Under the pieces are notes generated by a model. It saw only the letters and a program-made list of their open reading frames with translations, did no database searches and was not told the origin of the DNA. A stretch of DNA of 64,000 nucleotides from Mesorhizobium sp. LHD-90 (lineage in GTDB: Bacteria; Pseudomonadota; Alphaproteobacteria; Rhizobiales; Rhizobiaceae), in contig NZ_JAVFVV010000020.1 in assembly GCF_030929505.1 (NCBI RefSeq), forward strand, positions 1 through 64,000, read 5' to 3'. Below are positions 9,815 to 20,924 of the stretch, one piece after another. Position numbers and translations under genes: made by a program. How positions within the stretch are numbered: position 1 is the stretch's first letter; every line of letters begins with the position of its first letter.

Positions 9815-10622
9815 CGGCCGCCCCTTTCAGCGGCGGAAGCGTGAACTGCCTCTTGCCGCGCGCGAGCATGAAGTCGACGACCTTCATCGAATAGACGGAG
9901 TCCGCGAACTCCTCGCGCACTCTCTCGATGTTCTCGGCCAGCGGGCGCGTGCGATCGAACAGTATCCTGTAGGCTCGCCGCAGCTTGAGGATCTCGGCCT
10001 TCGGAACGCCGGAGCGCTTCATGCCCACGACGTTCATGCCGCGCAGCGTCGCCCGGTTGCCGCCGACCATGGCGTACGGAATGACGTCGCCGAGGATCAT
10101 CGAACCGCCCGCTATGAAGGCGTTGTGGCCGATGCGCACGAACTGGTGGATGGCGCTCAAGCCGCCGATACCGACGAAGTCGCCGACTTCGATGTGGCCG
10201 GCAAGCGTGACGCCATTGGTCATCGTCACGTTGTTGCCGATCGCGCAATCGTGGGCGATGTGGACATAGGCGAGGAAATGGCCATTGTCGCCGACCGTGG
10301 TGGCGCCGCGTCCGAAATCCGTGCCGGTGTTCATGCTGACGAATTCGCGGATGATGCAGTTGTCGCCGATCGTCAGCGTGGTTCGCCCGCCTTTGTGGCC
10401 CGTGCTCTGGGGCGGGCCGCCAAGAACCGCCTGCGGATGGATCGTGCAGTTCCGGCCGATCGTGGTCGCGCCGGCGACAACGACATGGCTGATCAAACGC
10501 GTGCCGTCGCCGATCGTCACGTCCGGTCCGACGTGGCAGAACGGTCCGATTTGGACGCCGGCGCCGATGCCGGCGCCCGGTTCCACGATGGCCAGCGGAT
10601 GGATGAATGTTTCGTCTTGCAT
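9789..10622 (-). CDS. lpxA: Acyl-ACP--UDP-N-acetylglucosamine O-acyltransferase
   Basis: A 277-residue trimeric left-handed beta-helix enzyme that performs the first step of lipid A synthesis. Hexapeptide repeats begin at FIHPLAIVEPGAGIGAGVQI and continue through about residue 190. The catalytic His lies in the region AYVHIAHDCAIGNNVTMTNG. The C-terminal helical part (KLRRAYRILFDR) is typical of LpxA rather than LpxD. It follows fabZ after an 11-bp gap and overlaps lpxI by 26 bp. Confidence 0.96.
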   Translation of the reverse strand: MQDETFIHPLAIVEPGAGIGAGVQIGPFCHVGPDVTIGDGTRLISHVVVAGATTIGRNCTIHPQAVLGGPPQSTGHKGGRTTLTIGDNCIIREFVSMNTGTDFGRGATTVGDNGHFLAYVHIAHDCAIGNNVTMTNGVTLAGHIEVGDFVGIGGLSAIHQFVRIGHNAFIAGGSMILGDVIPYAMVGGNRATLRGMNVVGMKRSGVPKAEILKLRRAYRILFDRTRPLAENIERVREEFADSVYSMKVVDFMLARGKRQFTLPPLKGAADDDADGQD

Positions 10623-10633
10623 ATCGTAAGCGG

Positions 10634-11098
10634 TCAGGCGGTGGTGGCGATCATGGCCGAAATCTCGGCTTCCGCCACCTTCGCGCCCTCGACAATGGCC
10701 TCGCAGGCGAAACGCCAGATCGTGCCGCGCTGCTTCAGCTTCTTCACATGGATCTCCAGCCGGTCGCCCGGGACGACGGGCTTGCGGAATTTCGCATTGT
10801 CGATGGTCATGAAATAGACCACCGACGGCGTGTCCGAGCCCCGGTTACGGATGCAGATGGCGCCGGCGGTCTGCGCCATCGCCTCGACGATGAGCACGCC
10901 CGGCATCACCGGCTGGCCAGGAAAGTGACCCTGAAAATGCGGCTCGTTGATGGAGACGTTCTTGATGCCGACCGCCGAGCTGTCGCCGTCGATATCGACG
11001 ATCCTGTCCACCAGAAGGAACGGATAGCGATGCGGCAAAAGCTTCATCACGCCGATGATGTCGACCGCTTCCATCGCCGCGGGAGCCACGTCAGCCAT
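10634..11098 (-). CDS. fabZ: 3-hydroxyacyl-[acyl-carrier-protein] dehydratase FabZ
   Basis: A 154-residue hot-dog-fold dehydratase of fatty acid elongation. It contains [17 protein letters not shown]-like sequence with the catalytic His, and [20 protein letters not shown] with the catalytic Glu. The ATG at 11098 overlaps the lpxD stop by 8 bp and gives the normal length; the longer frame to 11239 is just lpxD read in another frame. Clustering with lpxD and lpxA balances 3-hydroxyacyl-ACP use between lipid A and phospholipid synthesis. Confidence 0.96.
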   Translation of the reverse strand: MADVAPAAMEAVDIIGVMKLLPHRYPFLLVDRIVDIDGDSSAVGIKNVSINEPHFQGHFPGQPVMPGVLIVEAMAQTAGAICIRNRGSDTPSVVYFMTIDNAKFRKPVVPGDRLEIHVKKLKQRGTIWRFACEAIVEGAKVAEAEISAMIATTA

Positions 11099-12146
11099 CG
11101 TCCTGCTTCCTCCCCTTGGGCTTGGCGAGCCTCGCCAGCGTCGCCACCTCGCGCATCGCCTGGCCAAACGGCTTGGCCGGATACCCACCCCAGATCTCGC
11201 GTTCCGGAACGTCATGCATGAAGCCGCTACGCGCCGCAAGCTGTGCGCCGCTGCCGATGGTCAGATGATCGGCTATGCCGACGCCTCCCCCGATCATGAC
11301 GTTGTCGCCGACCGTCACCGAGCCGGATATGCCCGACAGGCCGGCGATCACGCAATTGCGACCGATCCGCACGTTGTGGGCGATCTGCACGAGGTTGTCG
11401 ATCTTGGTGTTCTCGCCGATCACCGTGTCGCCGAGCGCGCCGCGGTCGACCGTGGAATTGGCGCCGACCTCGACATTGTCCTGGATGATGACCCGGCCGA
11501 TCTGGGGAATACGCTCCGGACCGGCCTTGCCGAACACGAAGCCGAAGCCATCCTGGCCGATCTTGGCGCCTGGGTGGATGATGACGCGATCGCCGATCAA
11601 GGCGTATTGAACGACGGCGTTCGAGCCCACGTAGGCGTTGCGGCCGATCTTGCAGCCCTTGCCGACAACGGCATTCGGCGAGACGATCGTGCCGGCCCCG
11701 ATCTCGACACCCGCGGCGACAACCGCTCCCGCCTCGACGATCGCTCCGGGCTCCAGCCGCGCGGACGGGTCGACATAAGCCCGTGGGGAGATGCCTGTCT
11801 CGCCGGTCACGGCGCCAGGCGAGCCGGCGTCGGGATAAAGCAGCCGGCCGACCAGGGCGAAAGCGTATTGCGGGCGCGAAGCGACCAGCACCGCGATCCC
11901 GGCCGGCGCCCGATCGGCCAGATCCGGCGTGCACAGCACCGCGGCGGCTGACAAGCCGTCCATCAGGCTCGCATTGCGCTTGCCCTCGACGAACACCAAC
12001 GCGCCGTTGCCGCCGGCCGATGCCGCGGCGATCGACCCAATCTGCACGTCGGCGAGATCCGGGGTCCTGATCTCGGCACCGGTCAGAGCGGCTATGTCCG
12101 CCGCCGAATAGTGCCGCGCCGGTACGAAAAACTCTGTATCGGACAT
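11091..12146 (-). CDS. lpxD: UDP-3-O-(3-hydroxyacyl)glucosamine N-acyltransferase
   Basis: A 351-residue enzyme of lipid A synthesis. The N-terminal uridine-binding domain ([17 protein letters not shown]) is followed by a left-handed beta-helix of hexapeptide repeats and a short C-terminal helix. The LpxD motif [18 protein letters not shown] and the active-site region [17 protein letters not shown] with its catalytic His are visible. The ATG at 12146 was chosen over a TTG four codons upstream because GAAGG lies at the right distance. Confidence 0.96.
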   Translation of the reverse strand: MSDTEFFVPARHYSAADIAALTGAEIRTPDLADVQIGSIAAASAGGNGALVFVEGKRNASLMDGLSAAAVLCTPDLADRAPAGIAVLVASRPQYAFALVGRLLYPDAGSPGAVTGETGISPRAYVDPSARLEPGAIVEAGAVVAAGVEIGAGTIVSPNAVVGKGCKIGRNAYVGSNAVVQYALIGDRVIIHPGAKIGQDGFGFVFGKAGPERIPQIGRVIIQDNVEVGANSTVDRGALGDTVIGENTKIDNLVQIAHNVRIGRNCVIAGLSGISGSVTVGDNVMIGGGVGIADHLTIGSGAQLAARSGFMHDVPEREIWGGYPAKPFGQAMREVATLARLAKPKGRKQDDG

Positions 12147-12190
12147 GCGGACCTTCAAATCCGGGCCGTCAAGCCCGGAAACCCGTTCGA

Positions 12191-14563
12191 CTACCAGCGC
12201 GTGGAGATGCCGAAATTGAAGTTCTGCACCTCGTCATTGTCTTCCTTCACCACCGGGAAGGCGTAGTCGACGCGCAGCGGACCGAAAGGCGAGGCCCAGA
12301 TCAGGCTCGCGCCAACCGAGGCGCGCCAGTCCATCCCCGCCCCCCCGACGTTCGAGACAACATCGCTGGAGATACTGTTTCCGTAAAGCGTCGCTGCATC
12401 CGCGAAGAAAGCGCCACGCAGGCCGAAGCTCTCGGGGATGACCGGCACAGGGAACTGCGCCTCGACGGAAGCGTTGAAATACGTCGTCCCTCCAAGGTGA
12501 TCGCCGGTGTCCGCGTCGAAAGGACCGATGCCATTGTACTCGAAGCCGCGGATCATGCGATCGTTGCTCTGGAACTGATCGAAGATGCGCAGATCGGACT
12601 CGCTACCGTAGCCGCTGATATAGCCGCCGCCGACCGCGGCAAGGCCGACAATGTCATATTCTTCCGAGAGCGTGTGGTAGTAGGAGCCACGGCCCGTGAA
12701 TTTCACATATTTGGCGTCACCGCCGATGCCGGCGAACTCGCCCGTCACGACCGCATAGATACCGGCGTGCGGGCTCTTCATGTCGTCGATCGTGTTGTAG
12801 ATCAACGACTGCGAGATCGACGACTTGTTCCAGGGGCTGTCTTCCGCGCCCTGAATGATCGCGTTCGACACGTCGCAGTCCGGCTGTCCGTCCCCGTTTT
12901 CGTCATCGCAATCGTCGTCGAGTTCGTACTTCTCCTGCTGGAAAGTATAAGCCGTCTGCGTGGTGAGCGCCTGCGTGATCGGCAGGCCGAAGCGCACCGT
13001 CGCGCCGGTCGTCTCCGTGTCGTACTTGTCGTAGTTGCGCGTCTGGCGGAAGATGTCGAAGCCGGCCGCGATACGACGCCCGAGGAAGTAGGGCTCGGTG
13101 AAGGAGAAGGTGAAGTCGCGCGAATTTTCGCCCACACCCGCTGCGAAACGGATGAACTGGCCGCGGCCCAGGAAGTTCCGCTCGGTGATCGAACCTTCGA
13201 CGTTCGGCCCGGGAGCATCGCCGCCCGTGGTGTAACCGGCGCCGATCGACAGTTCGCCCGTCGACTTCTCCACGAGATCGACGACGAGGATGACCTGATC
13301 CGGCTCGGACCCTGGCGCCGTCGAGATATCGACGCGCTCAAAGAAATTGAGTGCCTCCAGCCGCCGCTTCGCGCGCTGGATCAGCACCTGGTTGAAGGCA
13401 TCGCCTTCGCTGACGTCGAATTCGCGGCGGATGACGTAGTCGCGGGTGCGAGCGTTGCCGCGGATTTCGATGCGCTCGACATAGGTGCGGGGACCCTGAT
13501 CGATGGCGTAGGTCACCGCGATGGTGTGGTTCTCGAAATCGCGGTCGCCGCGCGGCGTCACCTGCGCGAAGGCGTAACCCTGCCCGGCCACCTTTTCGGT
13601 CAACGCGATGATCGTATCCTCGACGTTCTTCGCACTGTAGACGTCGCCCTTGTGCGTCTCGATCACCGACTGAAGCTGGTCGGTGTTCACATCCGGGATC
13701 GTGTTGTCGACGGTGATGTCGCCAAACGTGTAGCGGTTACCCTCTTCGACCGTGATGGTGATCGTGTACTGGTTGGACGCCTCGTCGAGTTCGCCGAAGG
13801 CAGAAACGACACTGAAGTCCGCATAGCCGCGATTGTAATAGAAGCGGCGCAGCAATTCCTCGTCGGCGCGCAGACGGTTCTCGTCATAGATGTCGTCACG
13901 CATCAGGAACGACAGGAAGTTCGAACGCTTGGTGGCGATGACGTCGGAGAGCCGGCGGTCGCCGAACGCGTTGTTGCCGACGAAATTGATGGCGGCGATC
14001 TTGGTGCGGTCGCCTTCCTGGATGTTGAAGACGACGTTCACGCGATTGTCGCCGAGTTCCATGATTTGCGTCGTCACCGTCGCGTCGTCGCGGCCGATAC
14101 GGCGATAGGCGTCGCGGACAGCCTCGGCGTCGGCTTCCATGGCCGCGTCCGAAAAGGCGCTGCGCGGCTTGAGCTGGACAACGTTGGTGAGCGCGGCGTC
14201 CTTGATCTTCTTGTTGCCCTGGAAGAGCACCTGGTTGACGACGCGGTACTCGGACACCTCGACCACCAGCGTCGATCCGACCTGATTGATGCGAACGTCG
14301 GAGAACAGGCCGGTCGCGAACAGCCGCTTCACCGCCTCGTCGATGTCGGCGCTGGAGAAGGATCGGCCCGGCACGATACCCGTCTGGCCGCGAATCGTGT
14401 CGGCCTCGACGCGCTGATTGCCGCGCACTTCGATTCGGCTGACGACCGCGGCCTCGGCCGCCGAAATCGCCGCCAATTGCACGACGACCGCACCTGGAGC
14501 GGCGACCGCCGCTGAAAGGGCAATCGCCGACGCGGCGCCCAGAAACTTCGAAACTGCCTTCAT
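12191..14563 (-). CDS. bamA: Outer membrane protein assembly factor BamA
   Basis: A 790-residue Omp85 protein that inserts beta-barrel proteins into the outer membrane. An N-terminal signal peptide of about 38 residues (ending [11 protein letters not shown]) is followed by five POTRA repeats (for example [19 protein letters not shown]) and a C-terminal 16-stranded barrel. The barrel carries the conserved loop motif as [12 protein letters not shown] and ends in a terminal strand NFGISTRW with an aromatic last residue. An Asp/Glu/Cys-rich insert ([16 protein letters not shown]) near residue 550 is probably an extracellular loop. The ATG at 14563 is preferred to a TTG three codons earlier. rseP lies upstream. 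Confidence 0.96.
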   Translation of the reverse strand: MKAVSKFLGAASAIALSAAVAAPGAVVVQLAAISAAEAAVVSRIEVRGNQRVEADTIRGQTGIVPGRSFSSADIDEAVKRLFATGLFSDVRINQVGSTLVVEVSEYRVVNQVLFQGNKKIKDAALTNVVQLKPRSAFSDAAMEADAEAVRDAYRRIGRDDATVTTQIMELGDNRVNVVFNIQEGDRTKIAAINFVGNNAFGDRRLSDVIATKRSNFLSFLMRDDIYDENRLRADEELLRRFYYNRGYADFSVVSAFGELDEASNQYTITITVEEGNRYTFGDITVDNTIPDVNTDQLQSVIETHKGDVYSAKNVEDTIIALTEKVAGQGYAFAQVTPRGDRDFENHTIAVTYAIDQGPRTYVERIEIRGNARTRDYVIRREFDVSEGDAFNQVLIQRAKRRLEALNFFERVDISTAPGSEPDQVILVVDLVEKSTGELSIGAGYTTGGDAPGPNVEGSITERNFLGRGQFIRFAAGVGENSRDFTFSFTEPYFLGRRIAAGFDIFRQTRNYDKYDTETTGATVRFGLPITQALTTQTAYTFQQEKYELDDDCDDENGDGQPDCDVSNAIIQGAEDSPWNKSSISQSLIYNTIDDMKSPHAGIYAVVTGEFAGIGGDAKYVKFTGRGSYYHTLSEEYDIVGLAAVGGGYISGYGSESDLRIFDQFQSNDRMIRGFEYNGIGPFDADTGDHLGGTTYFNASVEAQFPVPVIPESFGLRGAFFADAATLYGNSISSDVVSNVGGAGMDWRASVGASLIWASPFGPLRVDYAFPVVKEDNDEVQNFNFGISTRW

Positions 14564-14783
14564 CGGGCTCAAATTACCTTTTTCTCGTAGTCCCCACGGC
14601 GAGAAAACCGGACGTCGCGGACATTTTCGCCTACGGTATTAACCGGATTTTCCCTATACGCAAGGCTTCTGGTTAACCGCCGTTTACTTCGCAGCCTGAC
14701 GTGGCATTGGTGTCACGCCATTCGGTCCTCATGGTAAACGATGCTGTAACGAACCTGCCGCCGCGCCTGTTTTCCTTGGGAAA

Positions 14784-15923
14784 TCAGCAGCCGAAGAGAT
14801 CATTCCAGAACACGAACACCATAAAACCCAGCACGAGGAACATTCCCGTGCGATACACCGCCTCCATCATCCGCTCTGACGCCGGGCGCCGGAACGCAGC
14901 CTCGTAGCCGTAAAAGACAAGATGTCCGCCGTCCAGCGGCGGAATCGGCAAAAGGTTCAGGATGCCTATTCCGACCGACAACAACGCCACCAATTGAACC
15001 AGCCATTCGAAACCCGCCTTGGCCGCCTTTCCGGCCATTTCAGCGATTCGAATCGGTCCGCCGAGCTGGCATTTGTCTTCACGGCCAACGACAAATCGTT
15101 TCAAAAATTGACCCGTGCGGGCGATGATGTGCCCGGTTTCGGTCACCGCTTCCACCAAGGCGCCGCCCGGACTGTAGGCGATATGCCGCGGCTGTCCGAG
15201 TTCCTCATTGTTGACCACGCCGATCGCGCCGATCTTCACGACATTGCCCAGTGCGTCCTTTTGTTCCAGCAGTTCGGGCGTCGCGGTCAGCGTCTTCTCA
15301 GTGCCGTCGCGAAGAATGGTGAAGACGATCGAATCCCCTGCCCTGCCCGACACCATGCGCTGCACGTCGGCAAACGTGCCGACGGGCCTTCCGTCCACGG
15401 AAACGAATCGGTCGCCCGGCATGAAACCGGCGGCCTCAGCCGGGCTCCCTGCTCTGACCTCAGCGACCATCGGCTCGACGACATAGCGGCCGTAGGCCCC
15501 GAACAAAACAGCAAAGACGGCGATCGTCAGCAGGAAGTTGAACGCCGGCCCGGCAAAGACCGTAAGCGCACGCTTCCAGACAGGTTGCGTGTGAAACGCG
15601 ATCCTCCGCTCCTCCGGCGAAAGGCTCCTTTCCACCTCCGGATCCGGCGTGCTGGTGACGCTCATGTCGCCGACGAATTTCACGTAGCCGCCGAGCGGGA
15701 TGGCCGACAGTTTCCACCGTGTTCCACGTCGGTCGTTGAAGCCGATCAGTTCGGGGCCGAAGCCGATGGAAAACGCCTGCACGCCGATACCGCACCAGCG
15801 GCCGACCAGATAGTGACCCATCTCATGCACGAAGACGACGACCGTCAGCACGAACAGGAACGGCACGATGGTGCCGAGGATGAAACCTTGCGTTCCAAAG
15901 ACGGACGACAGAATCTCGGTCAA
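14784..15923 (-). CDS. rseP: Site-2 intramembrane zinc metalloprotease RseP/MmpA
   Basis: A 379-residue site-2 protease that cleaves anti-sigma factors or other single-pass proteins within the inner membrane. The zinc motif HEMGH lies in the first transmembrane segment, a PDZ domain occupies about residues 125-205 (VRAGSPAEAAGFMPGDRFVS), and the second zinc ligand motif LNLLPIPPLDGGHL is near residue 320. The only start that keeps the first membrane helix is TTG at 15923; no ATG or GTG precedes HEMGH in frame, so initiation is probably at this weak codon. Neighbours bamA and cdsA are the usual ones. Confidence 0.93.
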   Translation of the reverse strand: MTEILSSVFGTQGFILGTIVPFLFVLTVVVFVHEMGHYLVGRWCGIGVQAFSIGFGPELIGFNDRRGTRWKLSAIPLGGYVKFVGDMSVTSTPDPEVERSLSPEERRIAFHTQPVWKRALTVFAGPAFNFLLTIAVFAVLFGAYGRYVVEPMVAEVRAGSPAEAAGFMPGDRFVSVDGRPVGTFADVQRMVSGRAGDSIVFTILRDGTEKTLTATPELLEQKDALGNVVKIGAIGVVNNEELGQPRHIAYSPGGALVEAVTETGHIIARTGQFLKRFVVGREDKCQLGGPIRIAEMAGKAAKAGFEWLVQLVALLSVGIGILNLLPIPPLDGGHLVFYGYEAAFRRPASERMMEAVYRTGMFLVLGFMVFVFWNDLFGC

Positions 15924-16024
15924 ATCACACCCACTTCACGGACGAAACGCCGCACCCCTGACATTATTGCGAGACGGCGGCGAATCGAAGGCTTGCAGCA
16001 GCGCATCGCGATAGACCGTTCCGA

Positions 16025-16855
16025 TCAACCCGCAAACAGCCCGAGCGCCGGATGGCCGGCATCGCCGAGCGCCCAGCCGATCACGTAGAGGGCAAATGCC
16101 GCGGCCACAAGGCCGTCCACCCTGTCCATCACGCCGCCGTGACCGGGAATGATCCAGCCCGAATCCTTCACGCCGTGGCGGCGCTTGACCCAGGATTCGA
16201 ACAGGTCGCCGGCCTGCGAGACGATCGACAGCAGCGCCGCGACGCTTCCAAGCAGCCAAAGGCCCGGCAGCCCGGCCGCGATGCCGACCAGAAGGCCGGC
16301 AATCACGCCCGCGACCATGCCGCCCACCGCGCCGCTTCGGGTTTTGCCGGGCGAGATGGACGGCGCCAGTTTGGGTCCACCGATGGCGCGGCCGACGAAA
16401 TAGGCAAAAATGTCGGTCGCCCAGACGACGGCGAAGAGGAACAGGATGGCGATCAGGCCTTCCTTGCCGTCGCCCCTGAGCAGGGCGATGGAGAGCGCCG
16501 ACAGCGCCGCATAGGCAAAACCCGGAGCCTCCCACGGGCTGCCGGCGCGGCTCTTCGCCAGCACCGCGAGCACGATCGTCAGTAGCAGCGCCAGTCCGAT
16601 CAGCAAAAGCGCCGGGAGGTCGATGACGATTGCCACCGCGAAGACAAGCACAAACCCGTCGGCAAGCTGCGCCAACAGACCCTGCCCACCCGCATCGGCG
16701 CTCGACTGCCGCGCCATGCGCGACCATTCGTAGAAGATGGCGCCGCCGATCGCCGCCGCCAGTACCCGGAACGGCAGGCCGCCGAACCAGGTGATCGCCA
16801 ACACCGCGGCGGCGAGAACCAGCGCCGAAATGATCCGCAGTTGAAGATTGCTCAT
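16025..16855 (-). CDS. cdsA: Phosphatidate cytidylyltransferase
   Basis: A 276-residue polytopic membrane enzyme making CDP-diacylglycerol for phospholipid synthesis. About seven hydrophobic segments are seen, with the signature region SQAGDLFESWVKRRHGVKD followed by IPGHGGVMDRVDG near the C-terminus. The start MSNLQLRIISAL at 16855 lies 13 bp after the uppS stop and matches the usual N-terminus. Another ATG at 16891 would overlap uppS and add 12 residues without a ribosome binding site. Confidence 0.95.
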   Translation of the reverse strand: MSNLQLRIISALVLAAAVLAITWFGGLPFRVLAAAIGGAIFYEWSRMARQSSADAGGQGLLAQLADGFVLVFAVAIVIDLPALLLIGLALLLTIVLAVLAKSRAGSPWEAPGFAYAALSALSIALLRGDGKEGLIAILFLFAVVWATDIFAYFVGRAIGGPKLAPSISPGKTRSGAVGGMVAGVIAGLLVGIAAGLPGLWLLGSVAALLSIVSQAGDLFESWVKRRHGVKDSGWIIPGHGGVMDRVDGLVAAAFALYVIGWALGDAGHPALGLFAG

Positions 16856-16868
16856 CCGCGTCTCGGGA

Positions 16869-17597
16869 TCAGGCGCTGGAGGAGATGACATCGCGTTCGG
16901 CACGGCCGCCGAAGCGCCTTTCGCGCGCCCTGAACTGGCGCAGCGCCTCCTCGAAATGCTCGGCGCCGAAGTCCGGCCACAGGCACGGCAGGAAGACGAG
17001 CTCGCTATAGGCGGCCTGCCAGAGCAGGAAATTGGAAAGCCGCATCTCGCCGCTGGTACGGATCACCAGATCCGGATCGGGGATGCCCCTTGTGTCAAGC
17101 GCCTGCGACACGGTCTGCTCGGTCACCGCAGCCGGATCGATGCGGCCGGCCGCTACATCGGCGGCGATCTTGCGCGCCGCCCGCACGATCTCGTCGCGTC
17201 CGCCATAGTTGAAGGCGATCACCAGATTGAGCGAGCGATTGCCTGCCGTCAGAGATTCGGCCTCGTCCAGAAGCATCCTGATGTCCGGTTGCAGGCTTTG
17301 GCGCTCGCCAATGACATGGACCTTCACGCCGGAGCGGTGCAGTTCGGCAAGATCGCGGCGGATGAACAGTTTGAGCAGGCCGAGCAGGTCGCTGACCTCC
17401 GACGCCGGCCGCGACCAGTTCTCCGACGAGAAGGCGTAGACCGTCAGCCAGGAGACGCCGAGGTCGGAAGCCGTCCGCACCGCCTGACGCAGCGCCTCGA
17501 CGCCCGCCTTGTGGCCGGCAAGTCTCGGCAGGCCCCTCGCCTTCGCCCAGCGGCCGTTGCCGTCCATGATGATCGCGACATGCGCGGGCGTGGTCAT
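16869..17597 (-). CDS. uppS: Isoprenyl transferase (undecaprenyl diphosphate synthase)
   Basis: A 242-residue cis-prenyltransferase making the C55 lipid carrier for peptidoglycan and O-antigen. Signature motifs are [20 protein letters not shown] with the catalytic Asp, [28 protein letters not shown], and the C-terminal [19 protein letters not shown] and [14 protein letters not shown]. It follows frr after 14 bp in the conserved pyrH-frr-uppS-cdsA order. Confidence 0.97.
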   Translation of the reverse strand: MTTPAHVAIIMDGNGRWAKARGLPRLAGHKAGVEALRQAVRTASDLGVSWLTVYAFSSENWSRPASEVSDLLGLLKLFIRRDLAELHRSGVKVHVIGERQSLQPDIRMLLDEAESLTAGNRSLNLVIAFNYGGRDEIVRAARKIAADVAAGRIDPAAVTEQTVSQALDTRGIPDPDLVIRTSGEMRLSNFLLWQAAYSELVFLPCLWPDFGAEHFEEALRQFRARERRFGGRAERDVISSSA

Positions 17598-17611
17598 TTC
17601 CGGCTTCCGCC

Positions 17612-18172
17612 TCAGACGTGCATGATTTCGGCTTCCTTGCCGGCAAGCAGGCTGTCGATGGTCGAAATCGTGTCGTCGGTCATCTTCTGGACGCGGTCCG
17701 ACTGCTTGCGATGGTCGTCCTCGCTGATGTCGCCGTCCTTCTCGGCCTTCTTCAGGTGGTCCATGCCGTCGCGGCGAACATGGCGGGCTGCGACCTTGGC
17801 GTTTTCGGCATATTCATGCGCCTTCTTGACCAGTTCCTTGCGGCGCTGCTCGTTGAGTTCCGGCAGCGGGATGCGCAGCGTCGTGCCGTCCATGATCGGG
17901 TTGAAGCCGAGATTGGATTCGCGAATGGCGCGGTCGACCGCGCCGACCATCTGCTTGTCCCACACCGATACCGAGATCATGCGCGGCTCCGGAACCGATA
18001 CGGTCGCGACCTGGGTGACCGGCATGGTCGTGCCGTAGGCCGACACGACGATCGGGTCGAGCAGGTTTGCGGAAGCGCGCCCGGTGCGCAGCGAAGCGAG
18101 GTCGTGCTTGAATGCAGAGATCGCCCCGTCCATGCGGCGCTGGATGTCGCTGAAGTTTGCTCCGTCGGTCAT
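17612..18172 (-). CDS. frr: Ribosome recycling factor
   Basis: A 186-residue RRF, which with EF-G splits post-termination ribosomes. The two-domain L shape is reflected in the sequence: coiled helices at both ends ([20 protein letters not shown] and [20 protein letters not shown]) and the beta domain in between ([20 protein letters not shown]). Length is standard. It lies 42 bp downstream of pyrH. Confidence 0.97.
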   Translation of the reverse strand: MTDGANFSDIQRRMDGAISAFKHDLASLRTGRASANLLDPIVVSAYGTTMPVTQVATVSVPEPRMISVSVWDKQMVGAVDRAIRESNLGFNPIMDGTTLRIPLPELNEQRRKELVKKAHEYAENAKVAARHVRRDGMDHLKKAEKDGDISEDDHRKQSDRVQKMTDDTISTIDSLLAGKEAEIMHV

Positions 18173-18214
18173 CGTCTCACTCCTTGATCCACCTTCGACA
18201 TGCCGGCTCTGTTA

Positions 18215-18931
18215 TCAATCGGCAACAATGGTGCAACGGCCTGCGCCGTTCAGAATTTCACCGAAACCGCCTTTTTCGTGGATCGAATACACAATTATCG
18301 GGATGTTGTTTTCGCGTGCAAGGGCAATCGCCGCCGTGTCCATGATGGCGAGGCCCTTCTTGATCACGTCGGCATGGCTGATCCGGTCGAAACGCACGGC
18401 GGTCGGGTCCTTCTTGGGGTCGGCCGAATAGACGCCGTCGACCTGCGTGCCCTTGAACAGCGCATCGGCGCCGATCTCGGCGGCGCGCAGCGCGGCTGCC
18501 GAATCGGTGGTGAAGAAGGGATTGCCGGTACCGCCGGCGAAGATCACCACTTTTCCCGCGTTCATGTAGGCGGTCGCCTGGCGCTGCGAAAAACTTTCGC
18601 AGAGTTCCGGCATGGCGATGGCCGACAGCACCACGGCGTCGACGCCGATCTTCACCAGTGAGGTGCGCAGCGCCAGCGAGTTGATGACGGTGGCCAGCAT
18701 GCCCATGTGGTCGCCGGTAACACGATCGCCACCCTTGGAGGCCACCGCAACGCCGCGAAAGATGTTGCCGCCGCCGATCACCACGCCGACCTCGACACCG
18801 AGCGCGCGCGCCTCGGCGATGTCGGAGGCGATGCGGTCGACCACCGAGACGTCGATGCCGAAATGCTGCTCGCCCATGAGGGCTTCGCCGGAGGCCTTCA
18901 GCAGGACGCGTTTATAGGGAGGCTTGGCCAT
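18215..18931 (-). CDS. pyrH: Uridylate kinase
   Basis: A 238-residue amino-acid-kinase-fold UMP kinase. It shows the N-terminal phosphate-binding YKRVLLKASGEALMGEQ, the GGGNIFRG loop, DHMGMLATVINSLAL, VIFAGGTGNPFFTTDSAAAL, and the GTQVDGVYSADPKKDP segment. It converts UMP to UDP and is normally under GTP/UTP control. It lies downstream of tsf with a 150-bp gap in which I see no further gene. Confidence 0.97.
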   Translation of the reverse strand: MAKPPYKRVLLKASGEALMGEQHFGIDVSVVDRIASDIAEARALGVEVGVVIGGGNIFRGVAVASKGGDRVTGDHMGMLATVINSLALRTSLVKIGVDAVVLSAIAMPELCESFSQRQATAYMNAGKVVIFAGGTGNPFFTTDSAAALRAAEIGADALFKGTQVDGVYSADPKKDPTAVRFDRISHADVIKKGLAIMDTAAIALARENNIPIIVYSIHEKGGFGEILNGAGRCTIVAD

Positions 18932-19081
18932 CGAAGTCCTCGAAATGTTCGCAAGATCCGGCCGCCGCTGCCGGAATTCAACCGCAGGCCCACGACCGAG
19001 GCGAGCGCGGATTCCCGATACACGAAGGGCGCCGCGATGTCACGCGACGCCCCGCAGGTGTAAGCCGGGATGTTTCCAGAC

Positions 19082-19999
19082 TTATTTCTTGACGGCCGCC
19101 GCGACCTCGGCCGCGAAGTCCGACTTGTCCTTCTCGATGCCTTCGCCGAGCGCATAGCGCACGAAGCCGGTGATCTTGGCCGGCGCGCCGATTTCCTTCT
19201 CGGCTTCCTTCAGCGCCTTCTCGACCGTCAGGTCGGGATTGATGACGAAGGCCTGCTTGAGGAGAACGACCTCTTCGTAGAACTTGCGCAGGCGGCCTTC
19301 GATCATCTTTTCGATGACGTTGTCCGGCTTGCCGGACTCGCGCGCCTGCTCGGTAAAGATCGCCTTCTCGCGGGCTACCGCCGCCGGGTCGACTTCTTCC
19401 GCCGTGAGCGCCAGCGGGTTGGTGGCGGCGACATGCATGGCGACCTGGCGGCCGAACGCCTTGGCGGCCTCGGCATTGCCGGCCGTCTCGATGGCGACCA
19501 GCACCCCGAGCTTGCCGAGCCCGTCGGCGACGGCGTTGTGGATGTAGGTCGCGACGGCGCCCTGTGCCACCGACAGCTTCGCGGCGCGGCGGAAGCTCAA
19601 GTTCTCGCCGATCGTGCCGACTGCGTCCTTGATCGTCTCGGCGACGGTCTTGTCGGAGCCGGGATATTTCGAATCGGCGACCGCGTCCGGACCGAAGGCC
19701 AGCGCCACCTTGGCGACATTGGCGACGATCTCCTGGAACGCGGCGTTGCGGGCGACGAAGTCGGTCTCGGAATTGACCTCGACGACGACCGCCTCGCGCA
19801 GGCCGGAATCGACGCCGATCAGGCCCTCGGCGGCGGTGCGGCCGGCCTTCTTGTCGGCCTTGGAAATGCCCTTGGCGCGCAGCCAGTCGACGGCAGCTTC
19901 CATATTGCCGTCGGTCGTCGCGAGAGCGGCCTTGCAATCCATCATGCCCGCGCCGGTGAGTTCGCGGAGTTCCTTAACCTGTGCTGCGGAAATGATCAT
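19082..19999 (-). CDS. tsf: Translation elongation factor Ts
   Basis: A 305-residue guanine nucleotide exchange factor for EF-Tu. It has the N-terminal UBA-like domain ([19 protein letters not shown]), the EF-Tu-contacting [17 protein letters not shown] (with the conserved TDF), and two dimerisation/core repeats ending in [20 protein letters not shown]. It sits directly downstream of rpsB, as in almost all bacteria. Confidence 0.97.
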   Translation of the reverse strand: MIISAAQVKELRELTGAGMMDCKAALATTDGNMEAAVDWLRAKGISKADKKAGRTAAEGLIGVDSGLREAVVVEVNSETDFVARNAAFQEIVANVAKVALAFGPDAVADSKYPGSDKTVAETIKDAVGTIGENLSFRRAAKLSVAQGAVATYIHNAVADGLGKLGVLVAIETAGNAEAAKAFGRQVAMHVAATNPLALTAEEVDPAAVAREKAIFTEQARESGKPDNVIEKMIEGRLRKFYEEVVLLKQAFVINPDLTVEKALKEAEKEIGAPAKITGFVRYALGEGIEKDKSDFAAEVAAAVKK

Positions 20000-20098
20000 C
20001 TTTGCCTCTTTAGCTTCTCAAAAACGCACTGGCGCACCATCGAAGTATCGACGATGCGCCTGACGCCGGCACGACAAGCGTGCCCAGTTCAGTGGAGA

Positions 20099-20116
20099 CG
20101 GGCTCTTTCGAGCCCG
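20099..20116 (-). terminator. Hairpin between rpsB and tsf
   Basis: A perfect 7-bp stem (CGGGCTC / GAGCCCG) with a TTTC loop lies 8 bp after the rpsB stop, followed by a weaker imperfect hairpin at about 20031-20060. No T-run follows, so it is more likely an attenuator or RNA-stability element adjusting the rpsB:tsf ratio than a full terminator. Confidence 0.4.
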
Positions 20117-20123
20117 AAACGGA

Positions 20124-20924
20124 TCAGGCCTGGGCGGCCGAATCGTCCGCCGGAGCCTGCTCGGCGGGAGCCGCTTCCAGAACCGGCTCGACCGGAGCTT
20201 CCTCGGAAGCGCCGATGTCGACGCCGAACGAGCCCTGCTGGCGGGCGATGCCGTCGATGGCCGCGCGGGCGATCAGGTCGCAGTAGAGCTGGATGGCGCG
20301 CGCCGCGTCGTCGTTGCCGGGGATCGGGAAATCGATCTTCTCCGGGTCGCAGTTCGAATCGATGATCGCCACGACCGGGATGCCGAGGCGCTTGGCCTCG
20401 AGGATGGCGATCGCCTCCTTGTTGGTGTCGATCACGAACATCAGGTCGGGCGTCGAGCCCATGTCCTTGATGCCGCCCAGCGCCTTGTCGAGCTTTTCGC
20501 GCTCGCGCTGCAGGTTGAGCAGCTCCTTCTTGGTGAAGCCGCTGCCCTCGCCGGCGAGCAGCTCGTCGAGCTTGCGCAGGCGCGAGATCGAGTTGGAGAT
20601 GGTCTTCCAGTTGGTCAGCATGCCGCCGAGCCAGCGGGAGTTGACGTAATACTGCGCCGAGCGCTGCGCGGCGTCGGCGACGATGTCGGAGGCCTGGCGC
20701 TTGGTGCCGACGAACAGCACGCGGCCGCCGCGCGACACGACGTCGGAAACCTGCTTCAGCGCCTGGTGCAGCAGCGGCACCGTCTGCGAGAGGTCGATGA
20801 TGTGGACGTTGTTGCGGGCGCCAAAGATGTAGGGCGCCATCTTCGGGTTCCAGCGGTGGGTCTGGTGGCCGAAGTGAACACCAGCTTCGAGAAGCTGGCG
20901 CATGCTGAAATCAGGCAGAGCCAT
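20124..20924 (-). CDS. rpsB: 30S ribosomal protein S2
   Basis: A 266-residue S2 with the family start [20 protein letters not shown], the [20 protein letters not shown] segment and [20 protein letters not shown]. An acidic, Ala/Pro-rich extension of about 35 residues after [11 protein letters not shown] ([12 protein letters not shown] and so on) is common in rhizobial S2 proteins. It is the first gene of the minus-strand block that runs to lpxB. Confidence 0.97.
   Translation of the reverse strand: MALPDFSMRQLLEAGVHFGHQTHRWNPKMAPYIFGARNNVHIIDLSQTVPLLHQALKQVSDVVSRGGRVLFVGTKRQASDIVADAAQRSAQYYVNSRWLGGMLTNWKTISNSISRLRKLDELLAGEGSGFTKKELLNLQREREKLDKALGGIKDMGSTPDLMFVIDTNKEAIAILEAKRLGIPVVAIIDSNCDPEKIDFPIPGNDDAARAIQLYCDLIARAAIDGIARQQGSFGVDIGASEEAPVEPVLEAAPAEQAPADDSAAQA

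Noticed and set aside
12497-14515. 672-residue plus-strand ORF
   Set aside because: It is the antisense shadow of bamA, created by high-GC codon bias; it has an Asp/Arg/Val-rich composition and no ribosome binding site.
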